A stretch of DNA of 64,000 nucleotides from Cellulosimicrobium cellulans (GCF_016921195.1 NZ_JAFGYF010000002.1:310001-374000), one strand, 5' to 3'. Positions 1 through 8,426 are shown, counted from the stretch's first letter. The notes: generated by a model not told the origin, from the sequence alone. A program made the numbers and translations.

Positions 1-214
1 ACTCGTGCGCGACGGGGACGACGCCGAGGAGGGCGAGGACCGCGACGACGAACGGCACGACGCGCAGCGCCAGCTCCGCGGGCGAGACCGCGGCGTCGGC
101 CGCCGCCGCCGACGCCGCGAGAGCGGCCGCCACGAGCGACCCGAGGACGGGAGCGGCGACCGCTGCGAGCACCGCCAGGGGCAGGGTGCGGAGCTTGTCG
201 AGCTCGGCCCTCAT
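1..214 (-). CDS. ABC-2 type transporter permease, 3' end outside the window
   Basis: The first 71 residues are visible, starting MRAELDKLRTLPLAVLAAVA: a short basic cytoplasmic start followed by a long hydrophobic Ala/Val/Leu segment (about residues 11-37) and a second one (about 45-68). This is the usual opening of an ABC-2 permease subunit. Its ATG overlaps the stop of the upstream permease (ATGA at 211-214), so it is the third gene of a translationally coupled exporter operon with the ATPase at 996-1706. It probably forms a heterodimeric membrane channel with the 211-999 product. The substrate cannot be told from sequence. The rest of the gene lies beyond position 1. Confidence 0.75.
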   Translation of the reverse strand, partial: MRAELDKLRTLPLAVLAAVAAPVLGSLVAAALAASAAAADAAVSPAELALRVVPFVVAVLALLGVVPVAHE

Positions 215-999
215 GCGTCCCTCCGGCGCAGCACGACCCCCGCGACGGCGAGCAGCGCGAGCGCCCACGCGGTCATGACGAGCGCGCCCGGGCCCGCGGC
301 GAGCCCGCCATCGACGGTCGCGACGCCGCCGAACAGCCGTCGGCCCGCCATGTCCGGGAGCCAGTGCGCGAGCGGCGTGAGGAACGTCAGCAGGAGCGAG
401 AACGACACGAGCGAGCTGTTGACGACGAGGACGACCAGCGGGACGACGCCGCTGCGCGTCAGGACGGTCACCGCGAGCGCGACGAGGGAGGTGAGCGTCC
501 AGTACAGCGCGCCGCCGAGGCATCGCACGACCGCGTCGGCGACCGGGACGGTGCTCGTCGCGGCGTCAACGATCACGACCTCCGCCACGCCGAGCGACGA
601 CGGGATCGCGAGCGCAGCCGCCGTGAGCACGAGGAGCACGACCGTGGCCGCCTTCGCCACGAGGAGCGTCGTGCGGCCGGGGACCGCGGCGAGGGTCGTG
701 CTGATCTGGCGACCGCCACCGGCGTCCGTGCTGTTCGTGGTGTACTCGCTGCCCATGACGACGACGCCGAGGACCACGGCCCCGACCGTGCCGAGCGGCA
801 TGGCCGCGAACGCCGTGTCGAACGCCGAGCCGAACGCGGTGTCCTGCGGACGACCCGCGAGGAGAGCGTCGCGCACCCCGGTCGCGTTGAGCCACGTCAG
901 GGCCGCCGACCCGACGACGGCCACACCGGCTCCGGCCCACACCGCCGGGAGCGTGAGCGCCTTGCGCAGCTCGGCGACGAGGGCGCGCCAGAGCCTCAT
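211..999 (-). CDS. ABC-2 type transporter permease
   Basis: The 262-residue protein begins MRLWRALVAELRKAL, a typical amphipathic N terminus of ABC-2 exporter permeases, followed by about six hydrophobic segments. A loop near residues 70-90 carries GSEYTTNSTDAGGGRQ, resembling the YxxxT region between helices 1 and 2 of the BcrB/NatB-type permeases. The start overlaps the stop of the ATPase gene by four bases (ATGA at 996-999), and its own stop overlaps the next permease start, so three genes form one coupled operon. The likely role is the membrane part of a drug or peptide exporter controlled by the divergent two-component system. The substrate is unknown. Confidence 0.8.
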   Translation of the reverse strand: MRLWRALVAELRKALTLPAVWAGAGVAVVGSAALTWLNATGVRDALLAGRPQDTAFGSAFDTAFAAMPLGTVGAVVLGVVVMGSEYTTNSTDAGGGRQISTTLAAVPGRTTLLVAKAATVVLLVLTAAALAIPSSLGVAEVVIVDAATSTVPVADAVVRCLGGALYWTLTSLVALAVTVLTRSGVVPLVVLVVNSSLVSFSLLLTFLTPLAHWLPDMAGRRLFGGVATVDGGLAAGPGALVMTAWALALLAVAGVVLRRRDA

Positions 1000-1706
1000 C
1001 GGGCGCTCTCCGGCGCCGCGGTGAGCGCGAAGAACGCCTGCTCCAGATCCTGGTACCCGGCCGTCACGGCGTCGAGCGTCCCGCTCGCCACGACCCGACC
1101 CTCGCAGATCACGACCAGGTCGTCGGCCGTGCCCGCGACCTCGCCCATGAGGTGGCTGGACAGCAGGACGGTCCCGCCGGCGTCCGCGTGAGCACGCAGG
1201 AGGCCGCGGATCCAGCGGATGCCCTCGGGGTCCAGCCCGTTGACGGGCTCGTCGAGCACGAGCGTCGCCGGCTCCCCGAGGAGCGCGCACGCGAGACCGA
1301 GCCGTCGGCCCATGCCGAGGGAGAACCGCCCGACCCGCACGTGCGCCGCCTCGGCCAGGCCGACCTGGTCGAGGACGGCGTCGACCCGCCCGCGCGGCAG
1401 GCCGTTGCTCCGTGCGACCCACGCCAGGTGGTCGCGCGCCCGCCGCGAACGGTGGGCGCCGGACCCGTCGAGCATCGACCCGACCACCCGGAGCGGGTCC
1501 CGCAGGGACCGGTACGGGCGGCCGTCGACGAGCGCGCGCCCCTCGTCGGCGCGGTCGAGGCCCAGCAGGACGCGGAGCGTGGAGGACTTGCCGGCGCCGT
1601 TCGGCCCGAGGAAGGCGGTGACCCTCCCGGGGGCCGCCTCGAAGGAGACGTGGTCGAGCACGGTGCGCGGCCCGTGACGCTTGACGAGCGAGTCGATCGT
1701 GAGCAT
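996..1706 (-). CDS. ABC transporter ATP-binding protein
   Basis: The 236-residue ATPase drives the adjacent permeases. Walker A (GPNGAGKSST) lies near residue 35. The signature region reads SLGMGRRLGLA in place of the canonical LSGGQ, as in CcmA/BcrA-type exporters. Walker B plus catalytic Glu is TLVLDEPVNGLDPEG, and the switch His is in LLSSHLM. The ATG at 1706 is supported by the MLTIDSLVKRHG opening; an open frame continues much further upstream but has no coding character. The gene heads a three-gene operon and faces the histidine kinase gene. An inverted repeat is centred about 43 bp upstream of the start, where an activator site would be expected. Confidence 0.9.
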   Translation of the reverse strand: MLTIDSLVKRHGPRTVLDHVSFEAAPGRVTAFLGPNGAGKSSTLRVLLGLDRADEGRALVDGRPYRSLRDPLRVVGSMLDGSGAHRSRRARDHLAWVARSNGLPRGRVDAVLDQVGLAEAAHVRVGRFSLGMGRRLGLACALLGEPATLVLDEPVNGLDPEGIRWIRGLLRAHADAGGTVLLSSHLMGEVAGTADDLVVICEGRVVASGTLDAVTAGYQDLEQAFFALTAAPESAR

Positions 1707-1740
1707 GCCCCCATCCCAGCGACGCCCCGGGCACGGGTCA

Positions 1741-1803
1741 TCGGACCGCGGTCGGGACCTGTTCGCGCTCGCTCGGCCCCTGGGCCGTCGGACCGTGGTC
1801 CGA
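1741..1803. promoter_or_regulatory. Divergent promoter with two similar inverted repeats
   Basis: Two 16-bp elements lie between the ABC operon and the kinase gene. TCGGACCGTGGTCCGA at 1788-1803 is a 7+7 inverted repeat around a GT centre. TCGGACCGCGGTCGGG at 1741-1756 matches it at 13 of 16 positions. Each is centred about 43 bp from the nearer start codon (1706 and 1839). A TAGACT hexamer at 1826-1831 ends seven bases before the GTG at 1839, which fits a leaderless transcript. NarL-type regulators commonly bind such repeats near -42; that this regulator binds here is inference. Confidence 0.55.
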
Positions 1804-1838
1804 TGTGCCGCGGGCGAGGCGTCTCTAGACTCGCGGGT

Positions 1839-2708
1839 GTGCAGACCCGTACCCGGCCCGTGCTGCGCTCGCGGGCGTGGCCGGCCGCCGGGGGAGCGCT
1901 CGTCGCGCTCGTGCTCGTCGCGGCGACCGTCGGCGTCGACTCCCCGGTCGCGGCCCTCGTGGCCCTCCTCGCGCTGGCGGCGACGACCGTGACGGTGCTC
2001 GTGTGGGCGCTCGTGCGCTCTCGTCGCGAGCGGCGCCGCTACGAGGACGAGCTCACGGCGTGGGCCGCCGAGCGCGCGACCCAGGCGGAGCGGCTGCGCA
2101 TCGCGCGCGACCTGCACGACCTCGCGTCGCACGGGCTCGGACTCATCACCGTGCGCGCGGCCTCCGCCCGGTCGGTCAGCGGCCCCGGGGCGGACGCGGA
2201 GCGTGCGCGCGCGCTGGCCGACGTGGAGCGCGCCGGCCGTGCGGCGACGAGCGAGCTGCGTCGGATGCTCGCGCTCCTGCGCTCTCCGGGCGAGCGTCCC
2301 GACCACGGGTCCGCGCTGCGACCCGCCGAGACCCTGGACGACCTGCCGCGCGTGGTCGCGGAGGCGCGCTCCGCGGGGCTCCACGTGGTCCTCGAGGCTG
2401 CGGACCTGCCGGCGGTGCCCGGGAGCACCGCCCAGGCCGTGTGCACCGTGGCCCGCGAGGCGCTCGCGAACGTGCTGCGGCACGCCGGGCCGACGCACGC
2501 GCGCGTCGTGCTCTCGCACGACCGTGCGGCGCTGCGCCTGGTCGTCGACGACGACGGCCCCGTCCCCGGCTGGCGTGCGCACCGTGGCGCGGGTGCGGGA
2601 CTGCTGGGCCTGCGCGAGCGCGTGACCGCGCTGGGCGGCTCGATCACCGCCGGGCCCGGTGCCCGCGGGTACCGGCTCGTGGCGACCTGGCCGGGGGAGC
2701 CCGGGTGA
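1839..2708 (+). CDS. NarL-family sensor histidine kinase
   Basis: The 289-residue membrane kinase has two hydrophobic segments (about residues 17-32 and 37-57) and no extracellular domain of any size. A HisKA_3 dimerisation helix follows with RIARDLHDLASHGLG (phospho-acceptor His93; the second residue block is DLASHGL rather than the usual DVVAHHL). The HATPase_c domain carries the N box REALANVLRHAG, a VVDDDGP G1 box and GLLGLRERVTALGG. The GTG start at 1839 is chosen because a -10 hexamer sits seven bases upstream and the upstream in-frame sequence is antisense to the ATPase. The response regulator begins eight bases after the stop. Such short-sensor kinases often sense through the partner ABC transporter. 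Confidence 0.88.
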   Translation: MQTRTRPVLRSRAWPAAGGALVALVLVAATVGVDSPVAALVALLALAATTVTVLVWALVRSRRERRRYEDELTAWAAERATQAERLRIARDLHDLASHGLGLITVRAASARSVSGPGADAERARALADVERAGRAATSELRRMLALLRSPGERPDHGSALRPAETLDDLPRVVAEARSAGLHVVLEAADLPAVPGSTAQAVCTVAREALANVLRHAGPTHARVVLSHDRAALRLVVDDDGPVPGWRAHRGAGAGLLGLRERVTALGGSITAGPGARGYRLVATWPGEPG

Positions 2709-2715
2709 GCGGCCG

Positions 2716-3426
2716 ATGAACGAGGCGGTGCGGGTCCTCGTCGCGGACGACCAGCCGCTCATGCGGCACTCGCTGCGCCTCGTGCTCGACGGCGCGACGG
2801 GCGTCCAGGTCGTCGGCATGGCCGGTTCGGGAGACGAGGCGGTGGCGCTCACGCGCGCCGCGCGCCCCGACGTCGTGCTGATGGACGTCCGTATGCCCCA
2901 CGGCGACGGGATCGCCGCGACCCGCCGGATCGTCGCGGACCCCGACCTTGCGACCACGCGCGTGCTCGTGCTGAGCATGTTCGAGCTCGACGAGCTCGTG
3001 CACGGCGCCCTGCGCGCGGGGGCGAGCGGGTTTCTCCTCAAGGATGCCGAGCCGCAGACGCTCGTCGACGCCGTCCGGCGCACGCACGCCGGGGAGTCCC
3101 TCTTCGCGCCCTCGATCCTCACGCGCATCGTCGCCCACTACGTCGACCGGCCCTCCAGACCGCCGACCGCACCGGCCGCGCTCACGCCGCGCGAGGCGCA
3201 GGTCCTCGCCCTGGTCGGGCAGGGGCTGTCCAACCAGGAGATCACCACGCACCTGACGATCTCGATGGGCACCGTGAAGACCCACGTCGGCAACCTCCTC
3301 GCCAAGCTCGGGGCACGCGACCGGGCGCAGCTCGTCATCGCCGCGTACGAGCACGGGCTCGTCGCCCCCGACGTGTCGGGACGGGCCGACCCCGGAGCCC
3401 GCGGCGAGGCTACGCTCCGGCCATGA
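2716..3426 (+). CDS. NarL/LuxR-family response regulator
   Basis: The 236-residue protein has a receiver domain at about residues 5-120 (acidic pocket VADDQ, phospho-acceptor Asp in VVLMDVRMP, conserved Lys in FLLKDAEP) and a LuxR-type helix-turn-helix at about 150-215 (LTPREAQVLALVGQGLSNQEI, TVKTHVGNLLAKL). It is the partner of the preceding kinase and is likely to regulate the divergent ABC exporter operon. The start at 2716 lies eight bases after the kinase stop. The final TGA overlaps the ATG of the next gene (ATGA), so the next gene is probably co-translated. Confidence 0.92.
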   Translation: MNEAVRVLVADDQPLMRHSLRLVLDGATGVQVVGMAGSGDEAVALTRAARPDVVLMDVRMPHGDGIAATRRIVADPDLATTRVLVLSMFELDELVHGALRAGASGFLLKDAEPQTLVDAVRRTHAGESLFAPSILTRIVAHYVDRPSRPPTAPAALTPREAQVLALVGQGLSNQEITTHLTISMGTVKTHVGNLLAKLGARDRAQLVIAAYEHGLVAPDVSGRADPGARGEATLRP

Positions 3427-3971
3427 CCGACGTCCCTCTCGCCTCCGGCCCCGACGCGTTCCCGAACCACGTCTTCGACGCGTTCGGCGTCCCGCCGGCA
3501 CTGCTCGACGAGCGCATCGGCGGCTGCGTCATGGTCGTCGCCAAGCGGCCGACCGACGGGCCTCTCACGCTCCTCACTGCCGGCGTCTCCCGGCTGCCCG
3601 TCGACGCCGGGCCTCGCGTCGAGCTCGCGGTCGAGGTGCCGGAGGGTCAGGAGGGCGCCGCGCTCGTCGCCCTGCGGATCGTGTGCGACGACATCGCCGT
3701 CAACCGCCGCACCCCGCCGTTCGAGACGCCGTGGCGCAACGGCGAGCCGTTCCTCTCCGGGACGCGGATCTCCGCGATCATGGCGACGGGATCGCGGTGG
3801 GGCACCGAGCTGGACGACGTGCGCGACCCCGAGGGGAACGTGGTGGGGCACGTCCGCACCCTGCGGCTGCTCACCGACGCGGAGGCGCGGACCGCCTCGC
3901 AGGTCGGGTGGTCGGGGCTCGTCGAGGAGGTCGGTTCGATCGACGCACTCCTCGACGTCGCACGCCCGTGA
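3423..3971 (+). CDS. Suppressor-of-fused-like domain protein
   Basis: The 182-residue soluble protein has no signal peptide or membrane segment. The middle (PLTLLTAGVSRLPVDAG ... RVELAVEVPEG) and the later PWRNGEPFLSGTRISAIM section resemble bacterial proteins of the SUFU-like family (PF05076), in which a TxGxS motif is followed by an AELxLxLP strand. No catalytic residues are recognisable and the cellular role of the bacterial family is poorly known. It overlaps the response regulator gene by four bases and therefore probably belongs to the same transcript. The family call rests on pattern recall, not on an alignment. Confidence 0.5.
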   Translation: MTDVPLASGPDAFPNHVFDAFGVPPALLDERIGGCVMVVAKRPTDGPLTLLTAGVSRLPVDAGPRVELAVEVPEGQEGAALVALRIVCDDIAVNRRTPPFETPWRNGEPFLSGTRISAIMATGSRWGTELDDVRDPEGNVVGHVRTLRLLTDAEARTASQVGWSGLVEEVGSIDALLDVARP

Positions 3972-4041
3972 CGGCACGACGAGCGCCGACCGGGCGCGGC
4001 CGACGGCGGCGCCCGGTCGCCCCGCGCGAAGCCCGCGGCCG

Positions 4042-5610
4042 TCAGCAGGCGGGCGCGGCGTGCTCGATCCGCTCGACCCGCTCGGCACCCCCACCGCCCA
4101 CCGTGCGCGCCGTGACCGACACGACCCCGGCGCTCGGCGTCGTTCGCACCGCGAAGGACTGGTACGCGCTCGACCCGGGCGCGACGCCCGTGAACGACCT
4201 CGACCCGTAGGCGGTCTCGACGTCGACGTCGAGCGCGACGTCGTCCGTGTTGGCGACGCGGACCGCGACGTACGGGGTCCCGGCGAGGCACCGCAGGCGC
4301 ACGTCCGTCGCGATCGACGGCCCGTCGCCGACGAGGAGGTCGAGCGGGATCGAGTCGGCGATGGCCTGCTGCCCGGCGACGTTGGCGTGCACGCCGTCGC
4401 CGGTGTCGTACGGCGGGTAGATCGAGTCGGGGTTCGCCGGATCCCGCAGGACGGCGTCGAAGTCGAGGACGCCGTCGCACGAGCCGTCGCAGTCGCCACC
4501 CGCACGCACGACGTCGTTGACGGCGCGGCGGTACTGGTTCTGGAGCGCGGTGTACCCGGGGCGCGGGGTGATGGGGGTGACGAAGACCCTGATGCCCTCG
4601 GCGCGCAGCCGCTCGAAGATCTCCTCGTAGCTCGCCAGGATCGTGGCGTCGGTGCAGCCGTTCGCCAGGTCGTTGGTGCCGTAGTAGAAGATCACGCCCG
4701 TGACCCCGTGCAGGGCGAGCACGTCGCGCTCGAGGCGCGAGACGCCGTCGTTCCCGCCGGCCCCGCACGCGGGCGAGGAGGTCGTGCCGCTGATCCCCCC
4801 GTTGACGATCGCGACCTGCTGCGACGGCGGCAGCTCGGCGGCGACGCGGCGCGCGAGGTCGTCGGTCCAGCGCCGGTCCTGGCCGAACGCGTCGCAGCCC
4901 GGCCCGCAGTTCTCGCTGCCCACGCCGTCGACCACCGAGCTCCCGTAGGCGACGATCGTGCCCACGACGTCCGCGTCGTACACGTCGACCGCGCTGACGA
5001 AGTACGTCCATGGCAGGTTCTCGGTGAACGACGCACCGGAGACCTCGGCGTTGAGGTTGCCCGACCCGGTCGGCGCCCCGTAGTTGTTGCGCCCCGCGCG
5101 GTCGTGCAGGCTCGCGACGGTGGGCCTGGCCAGGTAGAACGTCACGGCGAGCTCGTCGAGGTCGTCGGTGGCGATGCTCGTCGGGTCGCTCCACACCTCT
5201 CCGCCCACGGGGATCGTCACGCTCTCGGCGCCGCCGAAGGTGAGGACGCGGTCGGTGCCCGCGACGATCGCCGGTCCTCCCGCGCTCAGGGCGAGCGACG
5301 TCTGGTCGATGACGACCGGTCCGACCCCGTACTGGTTCTGGAGCCGGATCCGCACGGCGTCCCCGCCCTGGCTCAGGCGGGTGACCATACGCATCGACTG
5401 GTTCGCGAAGTTCTTGGTGGAGACGCGCTGCTGGGACTGGGCCCAGCTCGTGAACCAGCCGGCATCGTCGGGCCGAGGCGAGTCGGCGGCGGACGCCGTT
5501 CCGAGACCCGTCAGGACGAGCCCGACAGCCGTCAGGGCGGCGAGCAGCGTGCGACGCCTGCGCCGCGGGGCGCGTGCGGTGCGGTGGGCTGGTTCGTGAG
5601 CGAGTGGCAT
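4042..5610 (-). CDS. Secreted SGNH/GDSL-type esterase
   Basis: The 522-residue exported hydrolase has a signal peptide with an Arg run (RRRRR) followed by TLLAALTAVGLVLTGLGTASA. The N-terminal half (to about residue 185) is beta-rich, as in SGNH enzymes with an accessory jelly-roll. The SGNH blocks follow: AYGSSVVDGVG (block I; GSS instead of GDS), a Gly block NGGISG, block III FYYGTNDL, and block V DGVHANVAGQQA with the Asp/His pair. A C-terminal domain of about 95 residues ends the protein. The start at 5610 is preferred over one at 5664 because it places the Arg-rich n-region at the N terminus. Likely function is deacylation of polysaccharide esters or lipids outside the cell; the substrate is unknown. 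Confidence 0.82.
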   Translation of the reverse strand: MPLAHEPAHRTARAPRRRRRTLLAALTAVGLVLTGLGTASAADSPRPDDAGWFTSWAQSQQRVSTKNFANQSMRMVTRLSQGGDAVRIRLQNQYGVGPVVIDQTSLALSAGGPAIVAGTDRVLTFGGAESVTIPVGGEVWSDPTSIATDDLDELAVTFYLARPTVASLHDRAGRNNYGAPTGSGNLNAEVSGASFTENLPWTYFVSAVDVYDADVVGTIVAYGSSVVDGVGSENCGPGCDAFGQDRRWTDDLARRVAAELPPSQQVAIVNGGISGTTSSPACGAGGNDGVSRLERDVLALHGVTGVIFYYGTNDLANGCTDATILASYEEIFERLRAEGIRVFVTPITPRPGYTALQNQYRRAVNDVVRAGGDCDGSCDGVLDFDAVLRDPANPDSIYPPYDTGDGVHANVAGQQAIADSIPLDLLVGDGPSIATDVRLRCLAGTPYVAVRVANTDDVALDVDVETAYGSRSFTGVAPGSSAYQSFAVRTTPSAGVVSVTARTVGGGGAERVERIEHAAPAC

Positions 5611-5745
5611 CCGGGCGTCCCTCGGCGTTGAGGTTGATAGCGGTGTCACGAGGGAACCTAGCACCGTTCGCCCCGTCCGACGCGCGGACGGCGGCCGGAC
5701 CCGCGAGGGACCGGCCGCCGTCGGGCAGGAGCGCCGTGCCCCGGT

Positions 5746-7596
5746 TCAGCCGAGCGGGCCGTACAGCGCCGGCGACGTGCGCGCGTGGGTCGCCTGCTCG
5801 AGCGCGAACGCCAGGCCGAGCAGCGGGCCCTCGTCGAAGTCGCGGCCGAGCAGCTCGAGGTTGACCCCGCCCCCCGCGACCGTCGCGTCGGCGGCTGTCG
5901 CCTGGCCGATCGGCACGGTCACCGCGGGGAGCCCCGTGTTGGGGCTGAGCCGCAGGTTGGTGCCGATCGTCCCGTAGGGGTTCGCGCTGGGGTAGACGAG
6001 CGCGTCGAGGTCGGCGTCGTCCAGCATCGCGGTGACGAGCTGCTTGCCCTCGGCGAGCACCTTCGTGTGCGTGCCCTCAGGACCGGCCCACGCCTCGTAC
6101 GCCTCCGCGGTGACGGCGTCGCGCGACACGTAGGTGCTGCGCCGCGACGGGACGAACCGCCCGGACTCGACGATGCCCGTCAGCGACCGTGCCTCGACGT
6201 CGGGCGAGAGGTGGTTCGCGACGTACTCGTCCAGGTCGTGCTTGAACTCGTTCGTCGAGCCCGACCCCTCGTTGAGCACGCTGGCGAACCCGCCGGGGAG
6301 CACCGGCGACCACGTCGTGGGTGGCGTCACCTCGACGACGGTCGCGCCGAGCGACTCCAGCGTGGCCCGCGTCTGCGCCCACAGGCGCAGGGTCGTGGCG
6401 TTGCTCCCCAGCATGGACGGCACGTACCCGATGCGGGCGCCGTCGAGCGCGTCCGCGTCCAGGTACTGCGTGTACGACGTCGGGACCTCGCCCTCCTGGC
6501 GCGCCGTGACCGGGTCCGCGGGGTCGACGCCGACCACGGCGTCGAGCGCGACCGCCGCGTCGAGGACGCTGCGCGCCATGGGCCCGCCCGTGTCCTGGCT
6601 CAGCGCGAGCGGGATGATGCCGTCGCGGCTCGCGAGGCCGACGGTCGGGCGCACGCCGACGAGCTGGTTGTACGACGACGGGACGCGGATCGAGCCGCCC
6701 GTGTCCGTGCCGAACCCGATGCCCGCCAGGTTGGCGGCGATCGCCGCGCCCGTGCCGCCGCTGGACCCGCCGGCCGTGCGGCTCGTGACGTACGGGCTCG
6801 CGACCAGGGTGCTGGTCCCCGCGTCCTGGAACGCCGAGAACTCGGACACGAAGCCGAACGCGAACTCGTCGAGGCTCGCCTTGGCGAGGATCACCGCACC
6901 GTCGGCGCGCAGTCCCTCGACCATCGCGGCGTCCGTCGCGGTCTGGTTGCCGTCCCAGCAACCACAGCCCCCGGTGGTGGGCATGTCCTTCGTGTCGTAG
7001 TTGTCCTTGACGGCGACGGGCACACCGAGGAGCAGGCTGGTCATCCCGTCCGCCGTGCGGACGGCGTCGGCGCGCGCCGCCGCGTCGAGCGCGACGTCGC
7101 TCGTGCTGATGATCGAGTGCAGCGGCCGTCCGCCCGCGCCCGTGTCGACGAGCGTGGTGTCGTAGGCCGCGATGCGGTCCAGGTACTCCTGGGTGATCTC
7201 GACGGACGACGTGACGCCGGCGTTCATCGCCGCCTGCATGTCGAGCACCGAGGCCTCGACGAGCTCGAACGGCCCGTCGTCGTAGATCATCCGCTGGGAG
7301 ACGGCGGCGAGGTCCGCGACGGTGATCGTGCCGTCGGCGTCCGTGTCGGCCGCCGCGACGGCGTCCCACGCGGCGTCGTCGGTCGTGGCACCGAGCGCCG
7401 CGGCGACGACGGCGAGGTCGTCGACCGTGACCTGGTCGTCGCCCGTGAGGTCGAGCTCCGTCCAGTACGGCGCGAGGATCGGCGGCGCGGCGGGTGCCGC
7501 CGTCGCGCCCGGAGCCGCGACGACGGCGAGCACGAGACCGGCCGCGGTGAGCGCGGCGAGCCCGCCCGTCGCTGCTCGTCGGTGGGTGGTGGGCAC
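5746..7596 (-). CDS. Secreted amidase-signature hydrolase with N-terminal dockerin module
   Basis: The 616-residue exported protein has a signal peptide ending about residue 34 (GATAAPAAP). A dockerin-type module at about 49-104 has two Ca-loop repeats, DLTGDDQVTVDD and DTDADGTITVAD. An amidase-signature domain follows with catalytic Lys197 (PVAVKDNY), cis-Ser278 (GGSSGG) and nucleophile Ser302 (TDTGGS); the 24-residue spacing between the serines is typical of the family. I prefer the GTG at 7596, which has an AAGGAG ribosome site at 7603-7608. An in-frame ATG at 7683 overlaps the cohesin stop (ATGA) and would place 29 extra residues before the signal peptide. The gene directly follows a cohesin gene, so surface docking of this enzyme is likely. 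The amide substrate is unknown. Confidence 0.85.
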   Translation of the reverse strand: MPTTHRRAATGGLAALTAAGLVLAVVAAPGATAAPAAPPILAPYWTELDLTGDDQVTVDDLAVVAAALGATTDDAAWDAVAAADTDADGTITVADLAAVSQRMIYDDGPFELVEASVLDMQAAMNAGVTSSVEITQEYLDRIAAYDTTLVDTGAGGRPLHSIISTSDVALDAAARADAVRTADGMTSLLLGVPVAVKDNYDTKDMPTTGGCGCWDGNQTATDAAMVEGLRADGAVILAKASLDEFAFGFVSEFSAFQDAGTSTLVASPYVTSRTAGGSSGGTGAAIAANLAGIGFGTDTGGSIRVPSSYNQLVGVRPTVGLASRDGIIPLALSQDTGGPMARSVLDAAVALDAVVGVDPADPVTARQEGEVPTSYTQYLDADALDGARIGYVPSMLGSNATTLRLWAQTRATLESLGATVVEVTPPTTWSPVLPGGFASVLNEGSGSTNEFKHDLDEYVANHLSPDVEARSLTGIVESGRFVPSRRSTYVSRDAVTAEAYEAWAGPEGTHTKVLAEGKQLVTAMLDDADLDALVYPSANPYGTIGTNLRLSPNTGLPAVTVPIGQATAADATVAGGGVNLELLGRDFDEGPLLGLAFALEQATHARTSPALYGPLG

Positions 7597-7679
7597 GGGC
7601 TGCTCCTTCGAGGCGTGACGGACCCGGCGCGCGGGCACGGCGGGTACGGCGGTGGGGCGGGTGCTCGTCAGGTCGGGGG

Positions 7680-8426
7680 TCATCGCGAGGCCACCGCCCG
7701 TCGGCGCGCCCAGAGGATGCCGATGCCCACCGCGACGGCGAGCAGGGCAGCACCGACGAACCACGCGACGCTCGCGCCCGTCGAGGCGAGCGGACCCGAC
7801 CCGGCCGAGGTCGACGGCGAGTCGGACGCGCCGTCGGTCCCGGGGGCGGTCGTGGCGCCGCCCGTCGGGGGCGCGGAGGTGGCGCCGTCCGTCGGGTCGT
7901 CCGTGGGAGGCGTCGTCACCGTGGCACCGATGGTCGTCGTGGCGGTCGCGGCATCCGTCAGCGACGCCGTCGTGGTGTCGGCACCGACGAGGGTGGCGGC
8001 GGGGACGGCGAACGAGGCGTCGCCGTCGGCCACGGCGGTGAAGGTGAGCGTCGCGAGCGTGACGTCGCCCTCGAGACCGGGGGACGTGCCGAGCCGCGTG
8101 TGCGTGACCGAGACGGTCCCGGCCGCGTCGTCGGCGACGTCGGAGAACCCGCCGTCGGGCGTGACGGCGGAGTCCTCGACGAGCTCGACGAGGTCGGGGT
8201 CGTACGAGACCGTCAGGTCGTAGGCGTAGAGGTCGACGGCACCGGTCGCGGCGACGGTCACCGTGATCGGGTCGTCCACCTCGACCGTCGACGGCGCGTC
8301 GACGGCCACGTCGGAGACCGACGGCGCGGCCTGTGCCGGGGCGGTGAGGGCGGCCGCGGCGGCCGCCAGGCCGCCGACGAGCGCGGCGCGCCGGCCGTGT
8401 CGCCGGCGCGAAGGGGAGATGGTCAT
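7680..8426 (-). CDS. Cell-wall-anchored cohesin-domain protein (LAxTG sortase substrate)
   Basis: The 248-residue exported protein starts with an Arg-rich signal peptide (cleavage likely after AQA33). A single cohesin-like beta domain lies at about 38-168, with the family features of a DPITVTV strand, YAYDLTVSYDPDLVELVE, and late VTLATLTFTA strands. A Pro/Thr/Ser/Gly-rich linker (about 172-211) follows, then LASTG at 213-217, a membrane helix and RRRAVASR. LAxTG is the motif recognised by class E sortases in actinobacteria, so attachment to peptidoglycan is expected. The start at 8426 follows a GGAAGGA site. It is the first gene of a pair with the dockerin amidase; the cohesin would display that enzyme on the surface. 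Cohesin assignment is by pattern. Confidence 0.8.
   Translation of the reverse strand: MTISPSRRRHGRRAALVGGLAAAAAALTAPAQAAPSVSDVAVDAPSTVEVDDPITVTVAATGAVDLYAYDLTVSYDPDLVELVEDSAVTPDGGFSDVADDAAGTVSVTHTRLGTSPGLEGDVTLATLTFTAVADGDASFAVPAATLVGADTTTASLTDAATATTTIGATVTTPPTDDPTDGATSAPPTGGATTAPGTDGASDSPSTSAGSGPLASTGASVAWFVGAALLAVAVGIGILWARRRAVASR

Noticed and set aside
4060-5631. Plus-strand open frame opposite the SGNH hydrolase
   Set aside because: It is an antisense shadow of the esterase, whose signal peptide and SGNH motifs are clear on the other strand.
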